Origin: CANLBN01 sp050633525
GTDB lineage: Bacteria > Pseudomonadota > Gammaproteobacteria > Pseudomonadales > Cellvibrionaceae
Assembly (NCBI GenBank): GCA_050633525.1
Contig: JBOEGR010000015.1
Coordinates: forward strand, 37,071 to 101,070
Direction of reading: 5' to 3'
DNA length: 64,000 bases
Position numbers and translations under genes: made by a program. The notes under the pieces were generated by a model. It did no database searches. It saw only the letters and a program-made list of their open reading frames with translations, and had not been told where the DNA came from. Of this stretch, positions 8,603 to 17,370 are shown one piece after another (the stretch's first letter is position 1; every line of letters starts with the position of its first letter).

Positions 8603-9160
8603 TTATTTCTCTTTTGCTTTTCTTGCAGCCACTTTCCAGCCTTCCATAACTTGATGGATTTGTTCGTTATCAGCAAGTAGTGCACGAAAATTAGTGTGTG
8701 GCATTTGCAACTCACCCATGGTGAAGTTATCCCAAGGGAACCAAGTTGTCTTTGGGCATACAGAGTGAGCATGATGGTATTTTTCATTGTATTGATAATG
8801 ATGAATCGCATCATGATTGATACGTGCAATGCCACGTATGACCGGGCGCCCAAATGTTAATTCATTGCCCGACTCTACGGCTACTACAATATCGCCTTTT
8901 TTAATCTTTAATAATTGCCAAAAAATATCTGGAACTTGATCAAAGTGACGGTCTACATTCATCCAAGAAGATTCTCGACCGTAAGCAAGATCCCCTCTGA
9001 TTTGTAAATACCCTTTAAATTGACGTTCCCAATCGGGTTTTTCTCTAATATATTTTTCTAAAGTACCTAGTTCGGGCCAAGCAATGGCAATGCATTGCCT
9101 TTTCTGTATTTCGGCAAAACTACAAGCATTCGTATTTAATAATAACCAATACATATCCAT
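8603..9160 (-). CDS. Conserved protein, possibly EVE/PUA-like fold
   Basis: A 185-residue soluble protein. It begins MDMYWLLLNTNACSFAEIQ and has RQCIAIAWPELGTLEKYI, then KIKKGDIVVAVESGNELTFG and PVIRGIARIN. The order (substrate-entry Trp/Asn start, IAIAWPELG, KxGDIVVAVESG, GIARI) resembles EVE/PUA-like domains that bind modified bases and that often precede nucleases in restriction systems. No nuclease is attached here and none is adjacent. The assignment is by pattern, not by alignment. It is convergent with the DUF1456 gene. Confidence 0.5.
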   Translation of the reverse strand: MDMYWLLLNTNACSFAEIQKRQCIAIAWPELGTLEKYIREKPDWERQFKGYLQIRGDLAYGRESSWMNVDRHFDQVPDIFWQLLKIKKGDIVVAVESGNELTFGRPVIRGIARINHDAIHHYQYNEKYHHAHSVCPKTTWFPWDNFTMGELQMPHTNFRALLADNEQIHQVMEGWKVAARKAKEK

Positions 9161-9437
9161 AATATTATGTCTCTATCGATATTGTGGTGTGAAAAATTAT
9201 ACACATAATATTGATGCAAACACTTGTATAGTGACTAAAGTTGTACGCCTTATGGCGCTTGGTTAAAGGTGAATACTTACATTTATTTATGCTGTATTGT
9301 TGTGCTGGGTTCCATAAGCCGAAAGTAGCAATCTAGACTTTGGTATTGTATCCAATGGTCTATGTGTAGGCTTAAGTACTTTGATGCTTGCTTGTTACGC
9401 TTCTAATGCGTTATCTTAGCTCAAGGTTTTATTTTTA

Positions 9438-10136
9438 TTGTTTTCGCGATTTATTATGGTTTATGGTCTCGCTTTTTTATTCGTTCTTTTACTCGCTTAC
9501 GGCCCCACCTTGTGGGTTAAATTTGTATTGCGTAAACATTCTGGTGAGCTAGAGGGAATGCCTGGCACGGGCGGTGAATTAGCTTTACATTTGGTGGAGC
9601 GATTTAAACTTGAGGGTGTGACTATCGAGGAAGGACGAGAAGGGCAAGATCACTATAATCCTGCGGAAAAAATTGTGTCGCTTAGTCCCAGTGTGTATCA
9701 AGGAAAGTCGCTTACCGCAGTCGCCGTTGCTACCCATGAAATAGGCCACGCAATACAGTTTTCTCGTGACGAGCCTGTTAGTCATTTACGCCAAAAATAC
9801 TTGGGTAAAGCATTTACGATTAAACGTATTGGTACTGCTATCTTAATCAGTATTCCTATCGTGACACTGATATTTAAAATGCCGCAAGTGATTTTTATTG
9901 CCGGCGCAGCAGGAATTGCGACCTTACTAGCATCGGCATTAATTTATTTAGCGGTATTACCTGAAGAGTATGATGCCAGTTTTAATAAGGCTCTGCCTAT
10001 TTTAAAAGAAGGGTATGTGCATGAAAAACATATACCCGCTATTCAACAAGTACTTAGAGCAGCAGCGTTAACTTACTTTGCTGGTGCTCTTGCCGATGTG
10101 CTGAGCTTGTGGCGTTGGTTTAGCGTATTTAGGTAA
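9438..10136 (+). CDS. Neutral zinc metallopeptidase, YugP family
   Basis: A 232-residue membrane protease. The HExxH motif is in VAVATHEIGHAIQ (about residue 97), preceded by the family-typical DHYNPAEKIVSLSPSVYQGKSLTA. Predicted membrane segments are at about residues 6-25, 130-165 and the carboxy terminus. The acidic LPEEYDASF after the membrane pair probably supplies the third metal ligand. TTG at 9438 gives a slightly longer amino terminus than ATG at 9456; neither has a convincing ribosome-binding site, so the start is uncertain. The substrate is not known. Confidence 0.85.
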   Translation: MFSRFIMVYGLAFLFVLLLAYGPTLWVKFVLRKHSGELEGMPGTGGELALHLVERFKLEGVTIEEGREGQDHYNPAEKIVSLSPSVYQGKSLTAVAVATHEIGHAIQFSRDEPVSHLRQKYLGKAFTIKRIGTAILISIPIVTLIFKMPQVIFIAGAAGIATLLASALIYLAVLPEEYDASFNKALPILKEGYVHEKHIPAIQQVLRAAALTYFAGALADVLSLWRWFSVFR

Positions 10137-10165
10137 TTTTGGCACTTCCGATTCACCAAGTGATA

Positions 10166-10846
10166 TTACAGAAGGGGTTTTAAATAAGGCCATACATTAT
10201 TTAAAATCATTATTTGCGCTTCTGCCGTTGGGTGAATACCATCTTTTTGCATTAATTGAGGGTTGGTACCAATCTCTTTTAAAATAAAGGGTAAAAAGGC
10301 AATTTCTTCTTTATCTGTTAATACTGCTTTATTGATGCGATCGTTGACGTTGATGAAGCCCTGTCGAAAAGCACGAGTGTAGCGTTGGCCATAGTTTGGT
10401 GGTATTTCAATACCGGCTAATAATACTTTTGCGCCACTCTCTTGTGACAAGCGAATAATACGCTCTAAGTTGCGCTCCATTAATTTAATGGGGTAGCCCC
10501 TCAAGCCATCATTACCGCCTAATTCTACGATCACAATCTCAGGCTGATGTTGTTTAAGTAGGGCTTGAAGCCTTCCTAAGCCGTCACTGCTTGTATTGCC
10601 ACTAACACTGGCATTGATGGCTTGGTAGTGACTTTTTTCTGCCTCTAATTTTTTATTGAGTAGCGCAACCCAACCTTCCTCTTGCTTGATGCCGTAAGCA
10701 GCGCTGATGCTGTCGCCTAATACCAGTATACTTTTGAGCGTATGAGTATTACTGAGTGCCTGCTGAGAGAGTAGGCAGGATACCAGCGCTATGAGCACTA
10801 GCGGTAAAGGCTTGAATAAAAATAGGGTTTTCACTAGCGCGGGCAT
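10166..10846 (-). CDS. tesA: SGNH arylesterase / lysophospholipase (TesA)
   Basis: A periplasmic multifunctional esterase/thioesterase of the GDSL family. The four SGNH blocks are visible: LVLGDSISAAYG (nucleophile Ser), NASVSGNT (Gly), VELGGNDGLRG (Asn) and DGIHPTAEAQ (catalytic Asp and His). The start at 10846 is chosen because it directly precedes a hydrophobic signal sequence (PLPLVLIALVSCLLSQQALS); an in-frame ATG at 10957 would add an unusual 37-residue lead. It is divergent from ybbA-ybbP, the same arrangement as tesA-ybbA-ybbP in E. coli. Confidence 0.92.
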   Translation of the reverse strand: MPALVKTLFLFKPLPLVLIALVSCLLSQQALSNTHTLKSILVLGDSISAAYGIKQEEGWVALLNKKLEAEKSHYQAINASVSGNTSSDGLGRLQALLKQHQPEIVIVELGGNDGLRGYPIKLMERNLERIIRLSQESGAKVLLAGIEIPPNYGQRYTRAFRQGFINVNDRINKAVLTDKEEIAFLPFILKEIGTNPQLMQKDGIHPTAEAQIMILNNVWPYLKPLL

Positions 10847-11060
10847 AAAAAAGTGTTTTTGGGGTTCATACATCCGTTTTACGAACGTAGTGAATGGGTT
10901 AGATTGTATTTTCAGCTGTACTTTGAATTGTACTACAGTCTTTAGTTCATTTTTCAATGGCTTGTTTAGGTCTTATCTTCTATTGATAACGTAATAATCA
11001 GCATCATATAAGTAACACCCTGTAAAAGTCATTCCTTACCCATCATTGAAGACCGCATTT

Positions 11061-11765
11061 ATGATAATTGAAGCACAAGCTCTTTCTAAACAAGTTAAGA
11101 CCTCCGCAACGGGGGAATTACGTATTTTGGATAATATTAACCTTGCTGTGGCGGAAGGTGAAAGCCTCGCTATTGTTGGGGCTTCAGGTTCCGGTAAATC
11201 GACATTGTTGGGCATTTTAGCTGGCTTAGATATTCCTAGTACTGGAAACATTATTCTAGATGGACATGACTTAACGGCGGTAGGAGAAGAGGGGCGTGCG
11301 GCGATTAGGGCGAGAACAGTCGGTTTCGTTTTTCAATCTTTCCAATTATTGCCGGGCCTCAATGCCTTAGAAAATGTCATGATGCCTTTGGAGCTGCATG
11401 GTATTGTGCAAGCGGATGCCAAAGCAAAAGATTATCTTGAGCGAGTAGGGCTTGCAGAGCGTTTATATCATTATCCTAAGCAATTGTCGGGTGGTGAACA
11501 GCAGCGGGTTGCGATTGCGAGAGCCTTTGCCAGCCAGCCAAAAATTCTCTTTGCAGATGAGCCTACAGGTAATCTAGATTCAGCCACTGGCGCAACAGTC
11601 ATAGAGCTTTTGTTTGACCTTAACCGTGAACAAGGGACAACATTAGTGTTAGTGACTCATGAAGAACGTTTAGCCCAGCGTTGTGAACGACAAATTCGCC
11701 TAGAGGCTGGTCGCCTAGTGAGTGATACGGGTGATAAGCCTATGTTAGAAGAGACGCTCGTCTAA
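11061..11765 (+). CDS. ybbA: ABC transporter ATP-binding protein YbbA
   Basis: ATPase of the LolD/MacB-like FtsX-permease exporters. Walker A GASGSGKST (about residue 44), Q-loop FVFQSFQLLPGLNALENV, signature LSGGEQQRVAIARA, Walker B ILFADEPTGNLD and the switch-histidine VTHEE are all intact. The ATG at 11061 matches the E. coli YbbA start region better than the TTG at 11046. The stop TAA overlaps the ATG of the permease by one base, indicating translational coupling. The exported substrate is not established for this family. Confidence 0.93.
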   Translation: MIIEAQALSKQVKTSATGELRILDNINLAVAEGESLAIVGASGSGKSTLLGILAGLDIPSTGNIILDGHDLTAVGEEGRAAIRARTVGFVFQSFQLLPGLNALENVMMPLELHGIVQADAKAKDYLERVGLAERLYHYPKQLSGGEQQRVAIARAFASQPKILFADEPTGNLDSATGATVIELLFDLNREQGTTLVLVTHEERLAQRCERQIRLEAGRLVSDTGDKPMLEETLV

Positions 11766-14299
11766 TGATGAAGCATGTTAATATTTTTTTAGCTTTTAAA
11801 TTGTTGTGGCGCAATTGGCGCGGTGGTGAAGTTAAAATCTTAGCGGCGTCACTGGCGCTTGCAGTCGCTGTTGTTACGGCTATTGCTGTATTTGCTAATC
11901 GCATGGACCAGTCTTTAATACGCCAAAGTAATAGTTATTTGGGTGCAGACAGAGTCATAGAAAGCCGCTTCACTATGCCCATTCCTTGGGGCGAGCAAGC
12001 CCCTAATTTTAATTTACAACAAACTCAGGTCGCTGAGTTTAGCTCTATGGTGTTTGCTGCCTCTCAGGCTGATGTAGACGCTAGCAGTGAAATGCAATTA
12101 GCCTCGATTAAAGCTGTTGGAGAAGAATATCCTTTACGTGGGCAACTAGAGGTAAGTGATAAGGCATTTGCCTTAGGTGATGATATTAGCGTTGCTTCTG
12201 CTGTTCCTGCGACAGGTGAAGTGTGGGTTGATTCCAGACTGTTGCCTCTGATGAACCTTGATTTGGGTGACAAATTAAGTGTCGGCAATCGAGAATTTAC
12301 CATTAGCCAAGTGGTGATTCGTGAGCCCGACTCAACCAATGGGTTTTCTCTATTGGGGCCTAGAGTCTTAATGAATCTTGAGGACTTGGCATCAACCGGT
12401 GTTATTTTGCCGGGAAGCCGAGTCACTTATAAATGGTTAGTCGCAGGTGCAGAAAGTGACCTTGTTAAATTTGAAGGCTGGCTTAAGCCAGAGTTGGGTG
12501 AACATTATCGTCTTATTAGCTTAAAAGAAGCCCAACAAAATATTGGCAATGCCTTAAACCGAGGGACTCGTTTTCTAATGTTGGCGGGAATGATTGGTGT
12601 GCTCTTGGCTGGTGTGGCAATTTCAACAGCGGCACAACAATTTGCTCGGCGTCATATTGATCAAGTCGCTTTACTCAAAAGTTTAGGTGCAAGTCGTTTT
12701 CATATTCGACAACTCTATTTTTCACAGTTACTCATACTCGGTTTGTTGGCTTCAGCATTAGGGGTTTTACTTGGTGAGGGTTTGCAGCGTTTAATTGCTG
12801 CTAGCTTATCGTCTTTATTTAAGGTTGAACTATTAAATGCGTCCTTACTGGCATATAGCACGGGTTTGGTAACGGGTATATTGTGTCTCTTATGCTTTGC
12901 TTTACCGCCCCTTTGGCACTTGCCGAGCGTGTCTCCATTAAAAGTATTGCGGCGTGAGTTGGCAACCTCTCAGGTTAAAACATGGACGCGTACATTTTTC
13001 GGGGCAACGGCAATTATTGCATTAATTTGGGTGTATAGCGGTGACTACCAATTAACATTGGCAATTGTGGTTGGTCTGATTACTATTATGTCTATTGGCG
13101 CTCTGTTGTCCATTATGCTCCTAAAAATGGGCTATCAGTTGGGTGCTAAAGCGGGCAGTATTTGGCGTTTAGCATTATCTAGTTTGCGGCGCTATCAAAG
13201 CCAAAGTGTTGCACAGATTATGGTATTTGCCTGTGCACTAATGTTGTTGATGGTGTTATTTTCAGTGCGCACGAGTTTGATCGATGAGTGGCGTTTACAA
13301 TTGCCAGATGATGCACCTAACCATTTTATTCTAAATATCGCTCCTTACGAAAAACAAGAAGTTGAAGCCTTATTTATTCAGAATCAATTTAAGCAAAGTC
13401 CCGTGTATCCGATGATTTTAGGCCGTTTAGTCGGTGTCAATGGGGTCACTTATGGTGACAGTGATCGAGACCGATCAAACGCTCTGCGCCGAGAACTTAA
13501 TTTAAGTTGGTCGGAGACACTGCCGCCCGATAACAACATTATTGAAGGGCAGTGGTGGGACGAATGGCAAATCAAGAATTCCCGTGTTGGCGTATCTGTG
13601 GAACAAGATACTGCGGAAGAGTTGGGTTTGACGATTGGTGATGTTATTCAGTTTAGTCTCGGGGGCTTATCTCTTGAGGCTGAGATTAGCAGTGTTCGAA
13701 CAGTTGATTGGTCGGCAATGACACCTAATTTTTATTTTTTATTTTCTCCGGGTGCTTTGGATAGCTATTCGCCAAATTACTTAACGAGCGTCTATATTCC
13801 TGCTGAAAAAAAATCTTTTGTGAATACTTTGTTAAGTGATTACCCCACTATTGTTGTATTAGAAATAGATCGAATCATTGAGCGTATTCGTACCATTGTC
13901 GAACAAGTTAGCCGTGGCATTGAATTAGTACTATGGGTGGTTTTGATTGGTGGAGTGATGGTGCTTGTTGCTGCTGTGAATGCCACCATGGCGAGCCGTT
14001 TACAAGAAGCCGGTTTGTTGCGAGCATTGGGAAGTGGCCGCCGATTGATATTGGGCAGTATTTGTTTTGAGTTTTCAGTCTTAGGTTTTCTTGCGGGAAT
14101 TGTTGCTGCTTTTGGTGCTGAAGCTTTGCTCTTGGGCTTACAGGTTTTTGTGTTTGATCAGAGTGCTGAGCCCCATTATATTTTATGGGTGGCTGGTCCT
14201 CTGTTGGGTGCATTTTTTATCGGTTTATTGGGTTTAGTGTCTTGCCGGAAGATTGTATCGGTGCCTCCTAGTGTTGTGTTGAGGCAGCTAGAAGGTTAA
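11765..14299 (+). CDS. ybbP: FtsX-family ABC transporter permease YbbP
   Basis: An 844-residue permease with one amino-terminal membrane helix (LAASLALAVAVVTAIAVFA), a large periplasmic domain, a three-helix FtsX block at about residues 270-390, further helices around 410-490, a second periplasmic domain, and a closing three-helix FtsX block (residues 720-835). This duplicated layout and the length are those of YbbP. TAATG overlap with ybbA. It probably works with YbbA, and genetically with TesA, in envelope lipid or protein handling; that part is inference from conserved neighbourhood. Confidence 0.92.
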   Translation: MMKHVNIFLAFKLLWRNWRGGEVKILAASLALAVAVVTAIAVFANRMDQSLIRQSNSYLGADRVIESRFTMPIPWGEQAPNFNLQQTQVAEFSSMVFAASQADVDASSEMQLASIKAVGEEYPLRGQLEVSDKAFALGDDISVASAVPATGEVWVDSRLLPLMNLDLGDKLSVGNREFTISQVVIREPDSTNGFSLLGPRVLMNLEDLASTGVILPGSRVTYKWLVAGAESDLVKFEGWLKPELGEHYRLISLKEAQQNIGNALNRGTRFLMLAGMIGVLLAGVAISTAAQQFARRHIDQVALLKSLGASRFHIRQLYFSQLLILGLLASALGVLLGEGLQRLIAASLSSLFKVELLNASLLAYSTGLVTGILCLLCFALPPLWHLPSVSPLKVLRRELATSQVKTWTRTFFGATAIIALIWVYSGDYQLTLAIVVGLITIMSIGALLSIMLLKMGYQLGAKAGSIWRLALSSLRRYQSQSVAQIMVFACALMLLMVLFSVRTSLIDEWRLQLPDDAPNHFILNIAPYEKQEVEALFIQNQFKQSPVYPMILGRLVGVNGVTYGDSDRDRSNALRRELNLSWSETLPPDNNIIEGQWWDEWQIKNSRVGVSVEQDTAEELGLTIGDVIQFSLGGLSLEAEISSVRTVDWSAMTPNFYFLFSPGALDSYSPNYLTSVYIPAEKKSFVNTLLSDYPTIVVLEIDRIIERIRTIVEQVSRGIELVLWVVLIGGVMVLVAAVNATMASRLQEAGLLRALGSGRRLILGSICFEFSVLGFLAGIVAAFGAEALLLGLQVFVFDQSAEPHYILWVAGPLLGAFFIGLLGLVSCRKIVSVPPSVVLRQLEG

Positions 14300-14340
14300 G
14301 TCTGTAGAGTTTTGTTAACAATATTAACTTTAGATGTAAC

Positions 14341-16134
14341 TTATTCTTGTCTTTTGATAGGAAGAGAAATTAAAAATTCAGTGAAAGTGTTGAGCTTGCT
14401 GTTAACGCTAATTGTACCCCCTAATTTTTTTATAATGTTGTAAGTCACAGACAGTCCCAATCCGGTTCCCTCTCCGACTGTTTTTGTTGTAAAAAAGGGA
14501 TCAAATATTTTTTTGCTTACCGAATCTGGCATCCCCGGCCCATTGTCTATAACACTAATGTAAATAGATTGCTCCCGGTGTTCTGTATTGATTGTAATGC
14601 TAGGCTGTTCTGTTTTTGCCTCATCCATAGCCTGTATGGCATTCTTTATTAAGTTTGATAAAACTTGTTGCATTAATCCATTATGCGCCATAAATTCTGG
14701 TAGCTCAGATAGGTTCTTATTGATGGTGATTTTTTCTTCTAAGTCGTACTTTAATATTTTTAGTGTATCTTCGATAACTTCTTTTAAGTTGCACTTCTCA
14801 AGTTTTGTCGATTGGCTGTGAGTAAATGACTTTAGGTCTGTGATGATATGTTTGACTCGTTGCAAACCATTAAATGAATCTGATATGACTGCGCGGATAT
14901 CTTCCAGAACAAAAGGTATATCCTTTTCTTCTTCAAACTCTGAAATATTTCTTTTTAATAATTCAATTTTATTATCTTGTCCGTTATCAATTGAATCTAA
15001 AAATTCTGATTGTAGGGTTTGTAGTTGCATTATGCTTTTTAGGTAATTATCCATAGATGAAAAATTACTGATAACATATGATAGCGGATTGTTTATTTCA
15101 TGAGCGATGCCGGCGGCCATTTGTCCTATGCTTGCCATTTTTTCTTTATGTTGTAACTCTTGTTTCGTACTTTTTAACTCTATCAATGTGTTTTTTAAAC
15201 GTTGGTATTGTTTTTTTAAGCTGTTTTCTGCTTGTCTACGTTCAAGCAGCATCGTTAGTTGTTCGGATGCCTTATTTATTACATTAATTTGTTTCATTGA
15301 AACCTTATCCATATGGGTTTCAGGGATGAGATAGAATAGTAAATATAGAACTTTTTCGTAAGCTACAATGGGGAATGTAAGGTAGCTACCAATATGTGTG
15401 CTTAGTTGTTTTTCAATTGGGGTAAGGTCAATAACATCAGGTAGTAAATCAATTTGAGGGTGCTTTTCTGATAAAATGTGCTGAAGATATTCCGGTATTG
15501 ATGGTAAGCCCAAAATGTGAGTGAATTGATTGATAAAATCATTGTCGTTTTGATCGCAATAACTGACTTCTCCATGATTATTGTCTTTTATTTTTATATG
15601 AAAGCAGCATTCCGAAAAGCATAGTGTTGCCAAGGTTGATGAAAAACTTTTAAGTAATTCTTTGAGTGTTTCATTTTCGCGAGAAAATTGAGTAATGCAC
15701 ATTAGCATGTCAGTTTCAGCATCATGTTGACGTCGACTATTTTCAATATGCAGAAAAGTCTCTAGCTCGCGATTAAGAGCAGTTATATTAAATTCTGTTT
15801 TTTCTTTCTCTGCTAATAGGCAGCAATTGACTTGTAAGTTTTCCATCCAATTCGCTTCATCTATTTCAAATTGAACCTGCTTTAATAATATTATGCGTGT
15901 ATCCATGTTGGATAACCCGTCGCGTACATAACCAATTACTTGTTTGCAGAACTGTTGGTCTTCCTCGCTACCAACACAACAAATGATTAGAGCAGGTTTA
16001 TGGTGACGAAATTGTTTTTTGAGTGAGCGAAAATTAATAAAATGTTGATATTCGCGCCAATTATCTAATAGATCTTCATGTTCACTAAGATCGCCGATGA
16101 CTAGTATTGGAGGAGTAGCTATAGTCGTTAACAT
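14341..16134 (-). CDS. Soluble sensor histidine kinase with pseudo-receiver-like N-terminus
   Basis: A 597-residue kinase with no membrane segment. The first 120 residues look like a degenerate receiver (ILVIGDLSEHEDLL, ALIICCVGSEEDQQF) without a clear phospho-acceptor. A GAF-like region follows (about 150-290), a coiled coil (300-335) and a complete kinase core: H-box MAAGIAHEINNPLSYVISNF, N-box NLIKNAIQAMDEA, G1 VIDNGPGMPD, F-box IFDPFFTTK and G2 GEGTGLGLSVTYNII. No response-regulator gene is adjacent. It is divergent from a BLUF photoreceptor with 132 bases between start codons, so blue light could be its input; that is inference. Confidence 0.85.
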   Translation of the reverse strand: MLTTIATPPILVIGDLSEHEDLLDNWREYQHFINFRSLKKQFRHHKPALIICCVGSEEDQQFCKQVIGYVRDGLSNMDTRIILLKQVQFEIDEANWMENLQVNCCLLAEKEKTEFNITALNRELETFLHIENSRRQHDAETDMLMCITQFSRENETLKELLKSFSSTLATLCFSECCFHIKIKDNNHGEVSYCDQNDNDFINQFTHILGLPSIPEYLQHILSEKHPQIDLLPDVIDLTPIEKQLSTHIGSYLTFPIVAYEKVLYLLFYLIPETHMDKVSMKQINVINKASEQLTMLLERRQAENSLKKQYQRLKNTLIELKSTKQELQHKEKMASIGQMAAGIAHEINNPLSYVISNFSSMDNYLKSIMQLQTLQSEFLDSIDNGQDNKIELLKRNISEFEEEKDIPFVLEDIRAVISDSFNGLQRVKHIITDLKSFTHSQSTKLEKCNLKEVIEDTLKILKYDLEEKITINKNLSELPEFMAHNGLMQQVLSNLIKNAIQAMDEAKTEQPSITINTEHREQSIYISVIDNGPGMPDSVSKKIFDPFFTTKTVGEGTGLGLSVTYNIIKKLGGTISVNSKLNTFTEFLISLPIKRQE

Positions 16135-16266
16135 AGTGATGATATCCGTAAAAATTCTGCTATTCTTGAGAGGATAGACCTAGTACATATAATCAGCAAG
16201 CTAGGTTGTTTTTGGAATTCAACGCTTTCGTGAAATAAAATATTGTATATATAAGCAGAGGTCACT

Positions 16267-16686
16267 ATGACGAGATTGGTTAGATTGTTATATTATAGTA
16301 GGGCATCTAAAGAGATGTCTCTTGCCGACTTGAAGGATATACTCGGAACAGCAAGAGAAAATAATGATAGCATCGACGTAAGTGGTATGCTGTGTTATGA
16401 CAAGCGTTACTTTTTACAGGCTCTGGAAGGTGAGAGAGAAACAGTTAACGAGTTATATTTAGATATTTCCGATGATGCTCGTCATGATGAAGTAGTTATT
16501 ATTAGTTATAAAGAAGTTCCTGAGTTAGTTTTCCCCCAATGGCAAATGGGCTATGCAGGTAGTTCTGCACAATTTACTGAGCTGCTTAAAGAATTGGGAC
16601 AGACGAATTTTTTACCCTCTGAGATGACAGAAGATCAAGCATTTGACTTTTTACAAAGAATGTCAGGTTTTCAATCAGACGTGTAG
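16267..16686 (+). CDS. BLUF-domain blue-light photoreceptor (short, stand-alone)
   Basis: A 139-residue protein consisting almost only of a BLUF domain, which binds FAD and signals blue light through hydrogen-bond changes. The key residues are in place: Tyr9 in LLYYSRA, Asn33 in ARENNDSID, Gln51 in YFLQALEG, and the Trp in FPQWQMGY. The carboxy-terminal 40 residues (about 100-139) form the usual capping helices. There is no output domain, so it must act on a partner. The divergent cytosolic histidine kinase next door is the best candidate. Confidence 0.92.
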   Translation: MTRLVRLLYYSRASKEMSLADLKDILGTARENNDSIDVSGMLCYDKRYFLQALEGERETVNELYLDISDDARHDEVVIISYKEVPELVFPQWQMGYAGSSAQFTELLKELGQTNFLPSEMTEDQAFDFLQRMSGFQSDV

Positions 16687-16712
16687 GCTTGGACGTTGTT
16701 CAGTTTTGAAGG

Positions 16713-17186
16713 CTAGGAAAAAGCAGGGTAAATTTGTTTTGCCAGCTTAAATACAGAAGCCTTGCCTTTTTCTATGCCATCATCGGTGATCAATTTGATA
16801 ATAAAATTAAGTTCCGCTGTTTTTACTAGTAAGACATGTTCGCTAGAGCTTCCTTGAGACGAAGAGGCATAATAAATTTGGCAGCGATTAGGACACTCCC
16901 TTTCTTTTACCGAACCCTTTTGCCTTACTATTCTTTTTGACTCATTCTTAATGAGTTGGTCGATATCCCAGTGTTTTCCAGCCTCAATAGCTAAGGAAGA
17001 AGATTGCCCAAACTGGTTGTCAAAGGCGACAAGAGTTGATTTTTTTGTCGGTTTATGGATCTGCTTAACATACCCTCTGTATGACTCAGGAAGAGTCACT
17101 TTAAAGTCTGTAGTGCTAAAATCTTTGGCTACAGAGGGTAATGAGAAAGAAACGAAAAGAAGTAATGCTAAGGCTAGTTTAATCAT
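16713..17186 (-). CDS. Secreted hypothetical protein
   Basis: A 157-residue protein with a clear signal peptide (MIKLALALLLFVSFSLPSVA, cleavage after residue 20). The mature part has two close cysteines (RECPNRCQIYY) that could form a disulphide. I do not recognise a family. It is convergent with the BLUF gene (26-base gap). Confidence 0.6.
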   Translation of the reverse strand: MIKLALALLLFVSFSLPSVAKDFSTTDFKVTLPESYRGYVKQIHKPTKKSTLVAFDNQFGQSSSLAIEAGKHWDIDQLIKNESKRIVRQKGSVKERECPNRCQIYYASSSQGSSSEHVLLVKTAELNFIIKLITDDGIEKGKASVFKLAKQIYPAFS

Positions 17187-17317
17187 GCCAGCATAATAAC
17201 ATCTATCTCTATGGCTTTGTGCCTTTTTTGGTGCTTATGTTTTGAGTATTTTATCAATAATGTGTATTTAAAAAATAAAACTCTAGATAGCTAGTTTCAA
17301 ATCCCCCCCCCCTAAAT

Positions 17318-17343
17318 AAAAAGCCCTGCTAAACAGGGCTTTT
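17318..17343. terminator. Bidirectional intrinsic terminator
   Basis: A perfect stem AAAAGCCCTG / CAGGGCTTTT with loop CTAAA, with an A-run on the left and a T-run on the right, so it can work on both strands. It lies 27 bases after the stop of the 5'-nucleotidase-like gene (minus strand). A C10 homopolymer sits just left at 17303-17312. Confidence 0.85.
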
Positions 17344-17370
17344 AAGGTTTTATCAATCGTCTTTAATACA

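Noticed and set aside
11036..11251. Small minus-strand frame over ybbA, and similar frames over ybbP and sulP
   Set aside because: They are shadows of well-supported genes, without start signals or recognisable products.
17303..17312. C10 homopolymer as a phase-variation tract
   Set aside because: It lies outside any coding frame next to a terminator; no gene would be switched.
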